From Inia geoffrensis (taxonomy: Eukaryota; Chordata; Mammalia; Artiodactyla; Iniidae), in NCBI GenBank assembly GCA_036417435.1, contig CM070903.1, positions 54,040,001 to 54,104,000 of the forward strand: 64,000 bases of DNA, in the 5' to 3' direction. Shown piece by piece: positions 47,805-59,814 of this stretch. The position numbers and the translations under genes were made by a program. Under the pieces are notes generated by a model. That model had not been told where the DNA came from and did no database searches. It saw only the letters and a program-made list of their open reading frames with translations. Each line of letters opens with the position of its first letter. Position 1 is the stretch's first letter.

Positions 47805-50800
47805 ATGGGAATAGGAACATGCATATCGATAATTACCTTAAATGTAAATGGACTAAATGCTCCCACCAAAAGACACAGATTGGCTGAATGGATACAAAAA
47901 CAAGACCCATATATATGCTGTCTACAAGAGACCCACTTCAGACCTAGAGACACATACAGACTGAAAGTAAGGGGTTGGAAAAAGATATTCCATGCAAATG
48001 GAAGTCAAAAGAAAGCTGGAGTAGCAAGTCTCATATCAGACAAAATAGACTTTAAATTAAAGACCATTACAAGAGACAAAGAAGGACACTACATAATGAT
48101 TAAGGGATCGATCCAAGAAGAAGATATAACAATTGTAAATATTTATGCACCTAACACAGGAGCACCTCAATACATAAGGCAAAAACTAACAGCCATAAAA
48201 GGGGAAATCGACAGTAATACACTCATAGTAGGGGACTTCAACACCCCACTTTCACCAATGGACAGATCATCCAAAATGAAAATAAATAAGGAAACACAAG
48301 CTTTAAATGATACACTAAACAAGATGGACTTAATTGATATCTATAGGACACTCCATCCAAAAACAACAGAATACACATTTTTCTCAAGTGCTCATGGAAC
48401 ATTCTCCAGGATAGATCATATCTTGGGTCACCAATCAAGCCTTGGTAAATTTAAGAAAATTGAAATTGTATCAAGTATCTTTTCCGACCACAACGCCATG
48501 AGACTAGATATCAATTACAGGAAAAGATCTGTAAAAAATACAAACACATGGAGGCTAAACAATACATTACTCAATAATGAAGTGATCACTGAAGAAATCA
48601 AAGAGGAAATTAAAAAATACCTAGAAACAAATGACAATGGAGACACAACGACCCAAAACCTATGGGATGCTGCAAAAGCAGTTCTAAGAGGGAAGTTTAT
48701 AGCAATACAAGCCCACCTTAAGAAGCAGGAAACATCTCGAATAAACAACCTAACCTTACACCTAAAGCAATTAGAGAAAGAAGAACAAAAAACCCCCAAA
48801 TTTAGTAGAAGGAAAGAAATTATAAAAATCAGATCAGAAATAAATGAAAAAGAAATGAAGGAAACAATAGCAAAGATCAATAAAACTAAAAGTTGGTTCT
48901 TTGAGAAGATAAACAAAATAGATAAACCATTAGCCAGACTCATCAAGAAAAAAAGGGAGAAGACTCAAATCAATAGAATTAGAAATGAAAAAGGAGAAGT
49001 AACAACTGACACTGCAGAAATAAAAATGATCATGAGAGATTACTACAAGCAACTCTATGCCAATAAAATGGACAATCTGGAAGAAATGGACAAATTCTTA
49101 GAAATGCACAAACTACCAAGACTGAATCAGGAAGAAATAGAAAATATGAACAGACCAATCACAAACACTGAAATTGAAACTGTGATTAAAAATCTTCCAA
49201 CAAACAAAAGCCCAGGACCAGATGGCTTCACAGCTGAATTCTATCAAGCATTTAGAGAAGAGCTAACACCTATCCTTCTCAAACTCTTCCAAAACATAGC
49301 AGAGGGAGGAACACTCCCCAATTCCTTCTACGAGGCCACCATCACCTTGATACCAAAACCAGACAAGGATGTCACAAAGAAAGAAAACTACAGGCCAATA
49401 TCACTGATGAACATAGATGCAAAAATCCTCAACAAAATACTAGCAAACAGAATCCAACAGCACATCAAAAGGATCATACACCATGATCAAGTGGGGTTTA
49501 TTCCAGGAATGCAAGGATTCTTCAATATACGCAAATCTATCAATGTGATAAACCATATTAACAAATTGAAGGAGAAAAACCATATGATCATCTCAATAGA
49601 TGCAGAGAAAGCTTTTGACAAAATTCAACACCCATTTATGATAAAAACCCTACAGAAAGTAGGCATAGAGGGACCTTTCCTCAACATAATAAAGGCCATA
49701 TATGACAAACCCACAGCCAACATCATCCTCAATGGTGAAAAACTGAAAGCATTTCCACTAAGATCAGGAACAAGACAAGGTTGCCCACTCTCACCACTCT
49801 TATTCAACATAGTTTTGGAAGTTTTAGCCACAGCAATCAGAGAAGAAAAGGAAATAAAAGGAATCCAAATCGGAAAAGAAGAAGTAAAGCTGTCACTGTT
49901 TGCAGATGACATGATACTATACATAGAGAATCCTAAAGATGCTACCAGAAAACTACTAGAGATAATCAATGAATTTGGTAAAGTAGCAGGATACAAAATT
50001 AATGCACAAAAATCTCTGGCATTCCTATATACTACTGATGAAAAATCTGAAAGTGAAATCAAGAAAACACTGCCATTTACCATTGCAACAAAAAGAATAA
50101 AATACCTAGGAATAAACCTACCTAGGGAGACAAAAGACCTGTATGCAGAAAATTATAAGACACTGATGAAAGAAATTAAAGACGATACAAATAGATGGAG
50201 GGATATACCATGTTCTTGGATTGGAAGAATCAACATTGTGAAAATGACTCTACTACCCAAAGCAATCTATAGATTCAATGCAATCCCTATCAAACTGCCA
50301 CTGGCATTTTTCACAGAACTAGAACAAAAAATTTCACAATTTGTATGGAAACACAAAAGACCCCGAATAGCTAAAGCAATCTTGAGAGCGAAAAACGGAG
50401 TTGGAGGAATCAGGCTCCCTGACTTCAGACTATACTACAAAGCTACAGTAATCAAGACAGTATGGTACTGGCACAAAAACAGAGCGATAGATCAATGGAA
50501 CAGAATAGAAAGCCCAGAGATAAACCCACGCACATATGGACACCTTATCTTTGATAATGGTGGCAGGAATATACAGTGGAGAAAGGACAGCCTCTTCAAT
50601 AAGTGGTGCTGGGAAAACTGGACAGCTACATGTAAAAGTATGAGCTTAGATCACTCCCTAACACCATACACAAAAATAAGCTCAAAATGGATTAAAGACC
50701 TAAATGTAAGGCCAGAAACTATAAAACTTTTAGAGGAAAACATAGGCAGAACACTCTATGACATAAATCACAGCAAGATCCTTTTTGACCCACCTCCTAG

Positions 50801-51623
50801 AGCAATGGAAATAAAAACAAAAATAAACAAATGGGACCTAATGAAACTTCAAAGCTTTTGCACAGCAAAGGAAACCATAAACAAGACCAAAAGACAACCC
50901 TCAGAATGGGAGAAAATATTTGCAAATGAAGCAACTGACAAAGGATTAATCTCCAAAATTTACAAGCAGCTTATGCAGCTCAATAACAGAAAAACAAACA
51001 ACCCAATCCAAAAATGGGCAGAAGACCTAAATAGACATTTCTCCAAAGAAGATATGCAGACTGCCAACAAACACATGAAAGAATGCTCAACATCATTAAT
51101 CATTAGAGAAATGCAAATCAAAACTACAATGAGATATCATCTCACACCAGTTAGAATGGCCATCATCAAAAAATCGAGAAACAATAAATGCTGGAGAGGG
51201 TGTGGACAAAAGGGAACCCTCTTGCACTGCTGGCGGGAATGTGAATTGGTTCAGCCACTATGGAGAACAGTTTGGAGGTTCCTTAAAAAACTAAAAATAG
51301 AACTACCATATGACCCAGCAATCCCACTACTGGGCATATACCCTGAGAAAACCAAAATTGAAAAAGAGGCGTGTACCAAAATGTTCATAGCAGCTCTATT
51401 TACAATAGCCCGGAGATGGAAACAACCTAAGTGCCCATCGTCAGATGAATGGATAAAGAAGATGTGGCACATATACACAATGGAATATTACTCAGCGTTA
51501 AAAAGAAACGAAATTGAGCTATTTGTAATGAGGTGGATAGACCTCGAGTCTGTCATACAGAGTGAAGTAAGTCAGAAAGACAAAGACAAATACCGTATGC
51601 TAACACATATATATGGAATTTAA
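47805..51623 (+). CDS. L1 ORF2 protein: endonuclease and reverse transcriptase, complete
   Basis: 1272 residues, against 1275 in human L1. The N-terminal apurinic-type endonuclease has N13 (LNVNGLN), E42 (QETH), D144 and N146 (GDFNTP), D204 (RIDH) and S227-D228-H229 (SDH). Each sits one residue before its human counterpart, and all catalytic positions checked are kept. The reverse transcriptase has [34 protein letters not shown] and FADDMILY with D701-D702. The C-terminal Cys motif has C1129, C1133, H1141, C1142 and C1146. The ATG at 47805 follows ORF1 by 58 bp. In human L1, ORF2 translation depends on an unconventional reinitiation route; how this copy is translated cannot be seen. The protein nicks at TTTT/AA-like sites and primes cDNA synthesis on the target. 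No frameshift or stop was found. Confidence 0.96.
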   Translation: MGIGTCISIITLNVNGLNAPTKRHRLAEWIQKQDPYICCLQETHFRPRDTYRLKVRGWKKIFHANGSQKKAGVASLISDKIDFKLKTITRDKEGHYIMIKGSIQEEDITIVNIYAPNTGAPQYIRQKLTAIKGEIDSNTLIVGDFNTPLSPMDRSSKMKINKETQALNDTLNKMDLIDIYRTLHPKTTEYTFFSSAHGTFSRIDHILGHQSSLGKFKKIEIVSSIFSDHNAMRLDINYRKRSVKNTNTWRLNNTLLNNEVITEEIKEEIKKYLETNDNGDTTTQNLWDAAKAVLRGKFIAIQAHLKKQETSRINNLTLHLKQLEKEEQKTPKFSRRKEIIKIRSEINEKEMKETIAKINKTKSWFFEKINKIDKPLARLIKKKREKTQINRIRNEKGEVTTDTAEIKMIMRDYYKQLYANKMDNLEEMDKFLEMHKLPRLNQEEIENMNRPITNTEIETVIKNLPTNKSPGPDGFTAEFYQAFREELTPILLKLFQNIAEGGTLPNSFYEATITLIPKPDKDVTKKENYRPISLMNIDAKILNKILANRIQQHIKRIIHHDQVGFIPGMQGFFNIRKSINVINHINKLKEKNHMIISIDAEKAFDKIQHPFMIKTLQKVGIEGPFLNIIKAIYDKPTANIILNGEKLKAFPLRSGTRQGCPLSPLLFNIVLEVLATAIREEKEIKGIQIGKEEVKLSLFADDMILYIENPKDATRKLLEIINEFGKVAGYKINAQKSLAFLYTTDEKSESEIKKTLPFTIATKRIKYLGINLPRETKDLYAENYKTLMKEIKDDTNRWRDIPCSWIGRINIVKMTLLPKAIYRFNAIPIKLPLAFFTELEQKISQFVWKHKRPRIAKAILRAKNGVGGIRLPDFRLYYKATVIKTVWYWHKNRAIDQWNRIESPEINPRTYGHLIFDNGGRNIQWRKDSLFNKWCWENWTATCKSMSLDHSLTPYTKISSKWIKDLNVRPETIKLLEENIGRTLYDINHSKILFDPPPRAMEIKTKINKWDLMKLQSFCTAKETINKTKRQPSEWEKIFANEATDKGLISKIYKQLMQLNNRKTNNPIQKWAEDLNRHFSKEDMQTANKHMKECSTSLIIREMQIKTTMRYHLTPVRMAIIKKSRNNKCWRGCGQKGTLLHCWRECELVQPLWRTVWRFLKKLKIELPYDPAIPLLGIYPEKTKIEKEACTKMFIAALFTIARRWKQPKCPSSDEWIKKMWHIYTMEYYSALKRNEIELFVMRWIDLESVIQSEVSQKDKDKYRMLTHIYGI

Positions 51624-52011
51624 GAAAAAAAAAAAATGTTATGAAGAACCTAGGGGTAAGACAGGAATAAAGACACAGACCTACTGGAGAACGGACTTGA
51701 GGATATGGGGAGGGGGAGGGGTGAGCTATGGGAGGGCGAGGGAGGGGCATGGACATATATATACTAACAAACGTAAGGTAAATAGCTAATGGGAAGCAGC
51801 CGCTTGGCACAGGGATATCAGCTCGGTGCTTTGTGGCTGCCTGGAGGGGTGGGATAGGGAGAGAAGGAAGGAGGGAGACGCAAGAGGGAAGAAATAAGTG
51901 AACGTCTGTATATATATAACTGATTCACTTTGTTATAAAGTAGAAACTGACACACTATTGTAGAGCAATTTTAACCCAATAAAGATGTTAAAAAAAAAAA
52001 AAAAAAAAAAA
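51624..52011 (+). other. L1 3' UTR, polyadenylation signal and A tail
   Basis: Right after ORF2 comes a purine-rich stretch, then a G-rich block at about 51700-51750 with many G3-G5 runs that could form a G-quadruplex. The signal AATAAA is at 51978-51983 and the A tail runs from 51991 to 52014, partly shared with the target duplication. The G-rich tract is common to mammalian L1 3' UTRs. Confidence 0.88.
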
Positions 52012-52025
52012 AAAGAAAGATGCTG

Positions 52026-52090
52026 AACTCAGTTTTGTACATACTGAGATGAAGGTAACTTACAGGTTGGTGTAAGCTGTTTCTCTTTGC
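52026..52090 (-). repeat. L2 fragment, right part
   Basis: 'aactcagttttgtacatact' and 'gagatgaaggtaacttacag' continue the reverse L2 order from 45582. Confidence 0.5.
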
Positions 52091-53424
52091 AGTTGAATTT
52101 GTATTTTATCAAATACTTTATATTATATATACTATGTAATTATATTCCTAATGAACTTAGCAAAATAGCTATGTCTTTAGTTTGGGTGGCTTAAACCTTA
52201 TACTTCCCAGCTGAAAGGACTACTTCTTAAATGCTTCCCGAAAAACTATTTGACATAAGAAAATGAGCAAACTGAATTATTAAGAAATAAAGATTGGAGG
52301 TGACAGAGATAATGCAACCTGTTCCTAGTTCTCAAAGCTATGAAACTTTGGAATGTTAATTAGAAAACAAATCACAGATTCCCTTGAATTAGGATGTGTC
52401 TGTATTGTGATGAGGGGAAGTCACTTCAAATTCATGTATCTGTTTCCCTTAAGTATTTCTCCTCTATGTACCTTTTATGGGAAACAACGAAACTGTAACA
52501 CAATTCCCTGGCACTCTTACTCCTGTAGGTTTTGCTTCCTTTTCATTAAGTAAAGGCAACGACTCAAAGCGAAATGAATTTTGTCATTGTGAACTCTATT
52601 CAGTGAGCCGTCACTTGCCGCTGGGTGTAACAGAAGCAGAGAGGCTTAACCATCTCTCCTTCTTTTATCTTGAATAGTTAAAAGAAGCTACATCTTTTCC
52701 GAACCTCAGTGCCTGTATGCATCTTCCTCCTCTGATTTTAAGGCTCAGAGTTGGTGTTTCTTCCCCATGTGTCTGGAGGTGTCTCAGTGAATTAGCCTGG
52801 TCCTCCTACCTATGAACCATGGTAGAAAATTACAGAAATAAGAATAAGTAATAGCTAAAACCACACCTGTGGGAAATCTCAAGTGATCACAAACTACTCT
52901 ACAAAACAAAATTGATGTATATTTGTTTAGATGAATCCAGGGATATCTAACTGCATTTAGGCAATCCTGCAGGTATTACAAGTTATTCTACTTTGCAGAA
53001 GGAAAACAAAAGTTTAGGAATGGGGAATATTTAGGCTGCAAATGGAAGGATGAGTAAAATTACTGTGTATCCAAAGGTTGAAAAAAAAGAAAAAAATAGG
53101 CTTTCATGTTCAGGAGGAAAGTTTGAAGCATGGTATAGATAAAATTTGAGATTTTGTGAAGACTTGTTAGATTTCTTGTTTGCATTTCCTTGAAATCTAC
53201 AAATGTAGTCACATCTACATTTCTTTATAATATATTCAAATGTATCCAGCTTTTAAAAGATGCATCATTCATAATGCAATAAATAAAGCAACACTTTCAG
53301 CCTCAAAATGGTATGGTTGATAAGATTTAAAAAGTCTATAAAGTTGAGATGATAACATGGAAGCAGGATTTTCTTTCCCCTTTAAAAAAGTGCCAATGAC
53401 TGCCAAGTGCCCCATTCCCAGAGA
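52091..53424. other. Unassigned sequence
   Basis: No exon or clear repeat recognised. Confidence 0.35.
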
Positions 53425-53520
53425 TCACGGTTTGGTTATTTAAGGATGGGGCCTGGTAATCAGTATTTTTAATGCTCTCAGGCAATTGTGATATGTAGTC
53501 TAGCTGGAGAATCACCTATG
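53425..53520 (+). repeat. hAT (MER5/MER20-like) fragment
   Basis: 'ggatggggcctggtaatcag', 'tatttttaatgctctcaggc' and 'ctggagaatcacc' are diagnostic phrases of these short hAT elements. Confidence 0.5.
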
Positions 53521-53674
53521 TGAGAGATAGTTACACTACTTATAAACTGTGTAAAATGAATCAAACATCTCTGTATGGTCATCAGTCTATTACTAAAGCT
53601 TCCTGGATATAGTGGTCTATATAGATTCTTTGTTTTGATGAAAATAGCATATTTGAAAATGGATTTGACAAGAA

Positions 53675-53676
<2 letters not shown>

Positions 53677-53708
<32 letters not shown>

Positions 53709-53897
53709 GGTACGCGGGCCTCTCACTGTTGTGGCCTCTCCGGTTGTGGAGCATAGGCTCTCACGCACAGGCTCAGCGGCCATGGCTCACGGGCCCAGCC
53801 GCTCCGCGGCATGTGGGATCTTCCCAGACCGGGGCACGAACCCGTGTGCCCTGCATCGGCAGGTGGACTCTCAACCACTGCACCACCAGGGAAGCCC
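53677..53897 (-). mobile_element. Young CHR-2-type SINE
   Basis: A T30 run (53677-53706) is followed by GCGGTACGCGGGCC, the usual body and the terminal CACCAGGGAAGCCC. A 7-10 bp duplication of AG(T/C)TTTTTT type is plausible but is blurred by the T run. A small deletion and change in the GCTCTCACGCACAGGC block distinguishes it from the other copies. Confidence 0.92.
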
Positions 53898-53939
53898 AGC
53901 TTTTTTGTTTTTAATTTCAACTATTATAATAACCTTAAA

Positions 53940-54130
53940 AATAAACCTATGACATTGGTATTAGTATTATACCTATTCTAGAGATAACAGGCAAAGGATA
54001 AAGAATAGAGATAAGGCAAAAGAGCCTGTCTAATTTCCAGAGTCACATACCTCGAAAGTGGTAGGTTTGGGACTAAACCCAATCTCCTTGTTGCTGAAGG
54101 TCAGACATGCAAGCTTTCCTAAAAGGTTAT
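53940..54130 (-). repeat. MIR SINE fragment
   Basis: The reverse MIR order is partly kept: 'tacctattctagagataac', 'ccagagtcacatacctcg' and 'ggtttgggactaaaccc'. Confidence 0.5.
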
Positions 54131-54139
54131 GTTGTCTGC

Positions 54140-54615
54140 TCTTGTCTCAAAATAACAGCACTCTTCTAGAGAAAAAATAAATAAAAATCAAGAGAAAAAT
54201 AGATTGGGAGGATTCAGATACTGACACATTTGTATAGTGTTTTACATTTTCAAAGCAATTTTTCTTTGTGAATGCCAAGGGAGATAGGGCAACTGCAATT
54301 TTCTTCTATAAAGTCAAAGGATAGTCTTCATATAAGAAAAGAACATTTATGAGAAACTTCAAGAAGACCTGGATCTGAAGGCCTCTTCCATGTGGTTTCT
54401 TTTATTCAACACGTAAACTTATCAACTTAAATAGGAGGCACATAAAATATGTGATATTCTCACATATGGACTAAAGTCTGGACTTGGAGTTGGGTATCAG
54501 AAGAATTCAGTTACCTTCTGACTTGTGAACCTGTCCATTAAAACTAAGCCTCAAGTCCCTCCTATTATAAGATTCAAAGATTGAGCCTAATTAGTTCATA
54601 ACCACATTTAAAGCC
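54140..54615. other. Unassigned sequence
   Basis: Nothing recognised. Confidence 0.35.
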
Positions 54616-54619
54616 TTGA

Positions 54620-54720
54620 AAAATGCTGCTTATGCATTGTATCATTGACTGTTGTATTATAGCACCTAGCATGATGCCATGCCCACACAGGTACTTCATA
54701 AATGTTAGTAGAAGTTTTGA
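54620..54720 (+). repeat. MIR or L2 tail fragment
   Basis: 'tagcacctagcatgatgcca' followed by 'ggtacttcataaatgttagt' is the shared tail of these families. Confidence 0.45.
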
Positions 54721-54985
54721 TGATTTTATATGATTAAAAACCTTAGCACAAAAATTGACTTTTATTGCCTGGAATTTAGGGGAAATATTAGATTTTGCAA
54801 ATAAAAGGCATATCTTCTTACTCTCCTTAAGTGTTTTAAATTTCATAGAAAATGGTTTGTTTCCTTTTTAAACTTTTTAAAGCTATGTGGAACCTAAAGA
54901 CAGAATAAAATTACAGTCATATTCAATTCCAAGTGCAATAAGAAACAATACTCATAGCATCACAATTGCTAAGACTGAGAACATA
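54721..54985. other. Unassigned sequence
   Basis: Nothing recognised. Confidence 0.3.
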
Positions 54986-54989
54986 AAAT

Positions 54990-55170
54990 GCCATAATATG
55001 TAATCCATCTATACATGGATTTTCTTAAAGGCCATGACGATTCATGAGGTAGGTACAGCTATCATTTACACATATCCAAGGAGGAAATGGAGGCTTAAAG
55101 AGACATGTCCAGGGTCACATATCTAGTTAAATGGCAGGGCTGGAATTCAAACTCACAGCTATCTGAATCT
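54990..55170 (-). repeat. MIR SINE
   Basis: 'ccaaggaggaaatggaggct', 'aaagagacatgtccagggtc' and 'ggctggaattcaaactcac' are the reverse of the MIR core. Confidence 0.65.
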
Positions 55171-55174
55171 GGAG

Positions 55175-55775
55175 GTCCGGGGGCCCTGAATTTAGGGGAG
55201 TTAGCACTGAACACACCAGCCCAGGAAAACTGCAATATTTTCTCTAAGGTCACAAAACTGCCTGTAGCTTCCATAGGCTATTTGGAAACAAATGTGAATA
55301 CACATGGTTTCTTATGTCTATTCTTTTGTTAATTAGAGATTTTGGTAGTTCTTATCTGCTTACACAGAAGGCAGAGAGATACAGTTACAAGGAGGGTTTG
55401 AAATAATTCCAGGTTTTTCCTTCTCAACGACCATGCAGAATCCAAATACTTAATGTGCATAATGGAGCCATTACTTCACCCTACTTTATAATTTCTCCTA
55501 AAATGCACACAAATAAACTATTAGCTCATTCAAAACAGCTTGGGATAGAAATAGCAACCGACGTTTAAATCTCACAACCAAGCCAGAAAACTATCTGTAT
55601 AAGAGGCTATACTGCCTTATTACTTGTCTTATTTTGATTGTATCAGCCAGTTGAAACAACAGGTCACGGAAGACCTGTGAATTAATGTGTATTTGTACAC
55701 ATGCTTTCTAGCTGAAAGTGGTAATGTTGTGATTATTAGAAACGATAGTGCCATTAAGTAAGTGATAAAAGAACC
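55175..55775. other. Unassigned sequence
   Basis: Nothing recognised. Confidence 0.35.
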
Positions 55776-55779
55776 TAAA

Positions 55780-55960
55780 ATGTTTTGAATTCTCGCGAAG
55801 TACTGAGCACCAGTTACCTGTTCCATGTAGATTATCTCACAGTAACCCTTTGGGAAGGAACAGGTATTGACCCCATTTTACAGGTGAGATAATATAACTT
55901 GCCCAGGTGTGCAAAGCTAGCAACTGGTACTGTTACTTCAGAGCTCATTCTGAACTTCTA
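55780..55960 (-). repeat. MIR SINE
   Basis: 'accccattttacaggtgaga', 'aacttgcccaggtgtgcaaa' and 'gctagcaactgg' match the reverse MIR core. Confidence 0.7.
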
Positions 55961-56039
55961 AATGATCTTGGCATGAAATTCTGTTATTATTGGAAGTCCA
56001 ATGGAATGATTACATTACAAGAGGTATGATTTAATTGTT

Positions 56040-56240
56040 TTAAAACGAGGAAGTCCTGGGTTCCACTTCTCCTGCCACCATTCATCAATTAGTGTCCTTG
56101 GGCCAGTTAACTACCTCATTTGTTAACTGAGGATAATAGCATACCTACCTCAGATGTTGGTGTGAGGTCTAGATAAACTAATACGTGTAACTCACTTTAG
56201 CACAGTGAATGGAAGATAGTAAGGACTTATTATTATTTAA
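56040..56240 (+). repeat. MIR SINE
   Basis: 'cctgggttccacttctcctg', 'agtgtccttgggccagttaa', 'gttaactgaggataatagca' and 'gcatacctacctcag' follow the MIR order. Confidence 0.72.
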
Positions 56241-56244
56241 TTTA

Positions 56245-57320
56245 TCTGACTTCGGGTTCCATGAGTTGATTCAGGTTCTGAAAATATGCAACAAATGCAT
56301 TAGGCAGTTTTGACTGCTTCCTTTAACTCTTGATTTGGCAGCTTGATATTATTCAACGATTTAGTGATGCAATTTGGCATTTGCAGAGTTCCTTACACAC
56401 AAGGATAACTAATCTCACCAATCATCAGTCAACCTGTAAGCTGGCACAGAATTAGAAAAACCACAGGTTTCACAGGAGGAAACAGTCAGGCAAGTGAAAA
56501 GTCTTTCTGGAGGACACACTGAATCCAAGACTGGCTGAGGATTAGCACTGAGGCATACTACCTAACCAGAGGAACCACTTATCTTCTCTGAAAGTTCCTG
56601 ACAACCTGAAGACTCAAGGAAGCAAAGACTCGGTGACTCCAGGAAGAAAGAAAAAACATCTGAGAAAGGAAATATGGCTAGTCTTAGAGCCTGACACAGA
56701 CCCTTGTTCAATGCTGAGTATTATCTAGCCACATTAAAGTTCTCTACACCACACTTGCTCAGTTGTCTTGGCTAACTCTGCCTTGGATAAGACAGCAAGT
56801 AAACTGTGCTCAGTGGAGAGAAGAAAAACAGCAAGATCACCGTAACTGGCTACGTTTCATTAACCCAAAGGCTCTACAAAAAAACCAAAAACAGAACCAA
56901 AAAACAACAAAAAAAGTTTTTCTTGGTTTGTGTGATGATCTAACAAATTTTAGGAGGGAGTATTTTTTCATTGACTTATTCTTTACCAAGTGTATTATAG
57001 TGTATAAGCTGATAGCTACATTTGCATAAAAATAAATCCATGTATGCATTTCTGTGGTACAGAGGCCTCACTGCAAGATGCTTTGTTTCGTTACTAAAAG
57101 TACATCACATTGGGTCCGGCCTCCATCCCACCCCCTCTTTCTGCCCTCTCCCTACACACTAAAAACACTTGTTCATATCACTTCAATGGGAATTAAAACA
57201 GAATGATTTCAGTTTCATCAGTTAACTGATATTTTGCAGAAAAGGTATCTAGGTAGTATCCCTTTAAATAATAATGCCTATGACCAGAAACACAACTTGC
57301 TGGTAGGACAGCTTACCATT
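56245..57320. other. Unassigned sequence
   Basis: No exon or repeat recognised. The 88-codon frame at 56763-57029 has no domain. Confidence 0.35.
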
Positions 57321-57324
57321 ACTA

Positions 57325-57465
57325 GTCACAGATTTTCAGAATTTGATGGAAACTTAGAGATCATCCACTTCAAGCTACCTGCGCAAAAAGACTCAGAAGG
57401 ATGTAGTAATTTGCCTTGGTCACATAGGAGGTGAGGACTGAGTCAGGTCTCAATAGGGGCTTTTT
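57325..57465 (-). repeat. Possible MIR-like fragment
   Basis: 'cttagagatcatccacttca' and 'aatttgccttggtcacatag' resemble a reverse MIR/MIR3 element, as at 10025-10190. Confidence 0.4.
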
Positions 57466-57469
57466 ACTG

Positions 57470-57990
57470 CAGTTCTAGTTCTGTCCACTTACAGTTGTTT
57501 TCGTCTCACTGAGAATTCTTGAGTCTTCAGGGAGCTGAAGATAAGAATTTTCATTTTGATGTAAATATGCATGATCATTAAACATACGTATTTTGCATAA
57601 GATTTAAGATTGATTTAAATTTTTCATTTCCTTTAATCATTTATTTATATAGTGTTCATTAAGCAACATTTTGATTAATATCAAAACATTATCATTCCTG
57701 GTAAACGAAATAAGTTTAAGAAATGATTCTCTGCCTTCTCTAAGCCTGAAATCTGTTGAAGAGCTAAGATGAGGTTAAATTCTATAGACACATATGCACA
57801 CACGCATACACACACTATAACACATGAATATCCCAATGCCTAAAAAGCATGCGAAATTGTAAGTTGCTACTTAAGTTCAGGAAAGAGAAAGATTAATATA
57901 AGTTTTTCTGGTTGTTACTGTTTTTAAACATTCTGAAGTACTTTCTTAAGTCCAAACAGAAAATCTCTTTTGAGTGAATCCAACCTCTAG
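57470..57990. other. Unassigned sequence
   Basis: A CA-rich microsatellite lies at about 57788-57816. Nothing else recognised. Confidence 0.35.
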
Positions 57991-57992
57991 AC

Positions 57993-58070
57993 AAGGGGCT
58001 GGCAAACTTCTTCTATAAAGGAACAGATATAAATATTTTAGGCTTTGTGAACCGAGGCCTTCTATTATAA
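57993..58070 (+). mobile_element. hAT-Charlie-type 5' fragment
   Basis: 'aggggctggcaaacttcttc' and 'aaatattttaggctttgtga' match the start of the same family as 30562-30890. Only the first 80 bp remain. Confidence 0.6.
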
Positions 58071-58283
58071 TCCTTTTACTTTTAGAATATATATTCATTA
58101 CCAACCAAACTGTTCCTTTCAATCCAGGAGTAAAATGGACTTCTCAACTAACAACATAATAAAGTTTCCTGAAGTGAATGTTGCAAAGTCAAGCTGGAAA
58201 AGGAATGTCACCTGAGTTTAATATTTGGGGACAGAGTAGATCTGTAAGAAAATATTACTGTTTCTGAACTTCATGTGGAAGCT

Positions 58284-58866
58284 TGTGTATGAAGGGGATC
58301 AGAATATGCTATCCTAAAATATGCAATTTTGTCATAAGGATTATTTTGAGCTAAAGGAAATTGAGAACAGACACAGGAAGATCTCTCTCTCCTCCTCCTA
58401 CCTACCTAGAAGCAGAGAATAAATTGCCCTTGTGAAGGTGTGAAGGTGTCGCCCCTCCGCCCCCCCAAAAAAACCGTACAAAAAGAGGAAAACAACACAT
58501 CATCAGAGATGGAGATGGAACCAAGATGAGTTTGAATAAATAAACTTTACTGAATAACCCTCATCTACCATTAGCTTCCCCCCTAGATTTACTTTCCTAC
58601 AATTTACCACCCCTAGAAGCCCCAAGCCTTTTTTCCTTTGTCTGGTCACTTTTCCACAATTTACTGCCCTTTGTTAAATAAAATGGTACGTAAGCCTCTA
58701 AATCTGTTTTGGGGGCTTTCATTTTTTTTTTCCTGTGCAGTTCCTTTACACATAACATTAAAAATAAAATGGGTGTTTCTTTTCTCCTGTTAAACTATCA
58801 TTTGTCAGTTTAATTTGGTTTAGAACTTAAGAGAGTAGAGGAAAAGTTTTTCCTCCCATATATACA
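58284..58866 (+). mobile_element. ERVL-type solo LTR
   Basis: The start 'tgtatgaaggggatcagaat', 'catttgtcagtttaattt' and the end 'gaaaagtttttcctcccat' correspond to the recalled order of a MER21-class LTR. The polyadenylation signal AATAAAA lies just after 'gttaaat' near 58678, followed by a T-rich block and a second AATAAAA. It is non-coding and no internal viral part is seen. Confidence 0.55.
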
Positions 58867-58869
58867 CTT

Positions 58870-59814
58870 GTAAATAATACACAAATATAGCAGAATCAAA
58901 GACAATACCTATGAAAAACCTCTTTCACTATTGGAATGTGAGGACTGAGGGCAAGGAGCAATTGCTACAGGACAAAGGACAAATCTCTAGGAGACAACCA
59001 TGAAACACCTTGATTTTGCCACATATTGAAACTTCTAGTATCTTGGTTGTCTACATGTTCCTTCCATAGCTTTATTTTCTATCTACTGTTTTTTTGTTAA
59101 TCTGAGGAACTAAAAACCTTTTGTGTATCCCAACACAAATTTTACACAAATTCTTTCCAACCAAAGTCTCATCAAGATAAATGATTCCCAAACATACATA
59201 CATCATAGTTTTCATTTTCAAAACATGTGGTAATGTAATGAACAAGACTTAGATCTTTTTCCAAGTAAAGCTGGTTGTGAATCTTCGATCCATCACTAAC
59301 CTGTTGAATGTTCTTTAACAAGTTTTTCAATTTCTTCTTGATTTAAAAAGAAAAAAAAAAACTAATATAAGGTCTTAAATCCTAGGGTTATTCTAATTAA
59401 ATAAGATTAATGTGTACAATATATGATAAAATCAAATTTGTAAGGCAATTCATATAGGAAGAATGTAACTTTTCATTTCTAGAATTCATCATGATTTTAA
59501 ATAAATTGTAATATCTTAAAATAAACACATCCAAAAATTAAATATTAAAAAGTGGAGTCACGATACAGGACTACAGCAGTCATTTGCTCAAGAATATCCT
59601 AGGTGTTAATTTATTTTTCCATTGAATCTGCCACATAGGAAATGCTGACAAAACCAAGAGCCTCTCCTTCCACCAGTCTGTTACTTCCTAAAGAGAAAAT
59701 TGACAATCTCAGGTGGCCTGCGTATTATTTATGTTAAAGGGAAAAGTCATAAAGTAAAATTTATTCTCACTAATTCTACTATTTAATTAATTACACAATG
59801 TAATGATATAATTA
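58870..59814. other. Unassigned AT-rich sequence
   Basis: No exon or repeat recognised. Confidence 0.35.

Larger units (their letters stand above)
45597..52011 (+). mobile_element. Full-length L1 retrotransposon, about 6.4 kb
   Basis: In order: 5' UTR (45597-46839), ORF1 (broken), a 58-bp spacer, ORF2 (complete, 47805-51623), a G-rich 3' UTR, AATAAA at 51978-51983 and an A tail. The 14-bp target-site duplication is exact and the element is not 5'-truncated. It encodes a self-propagating copy-and-paste retrotransposon: ORF1 is an RNA-binding chaperone and ORF2 an endonuclease plus reverse transcriptase. It is by far the best preserved of the four L1 blocks in the window. The only defect found in the ORFs is one frameshift in ORF1. 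It lies in an L2 fragment. L1 proteins of this lineage are also expected to mobilise the CHR SINEs. Confidence 0.97.
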
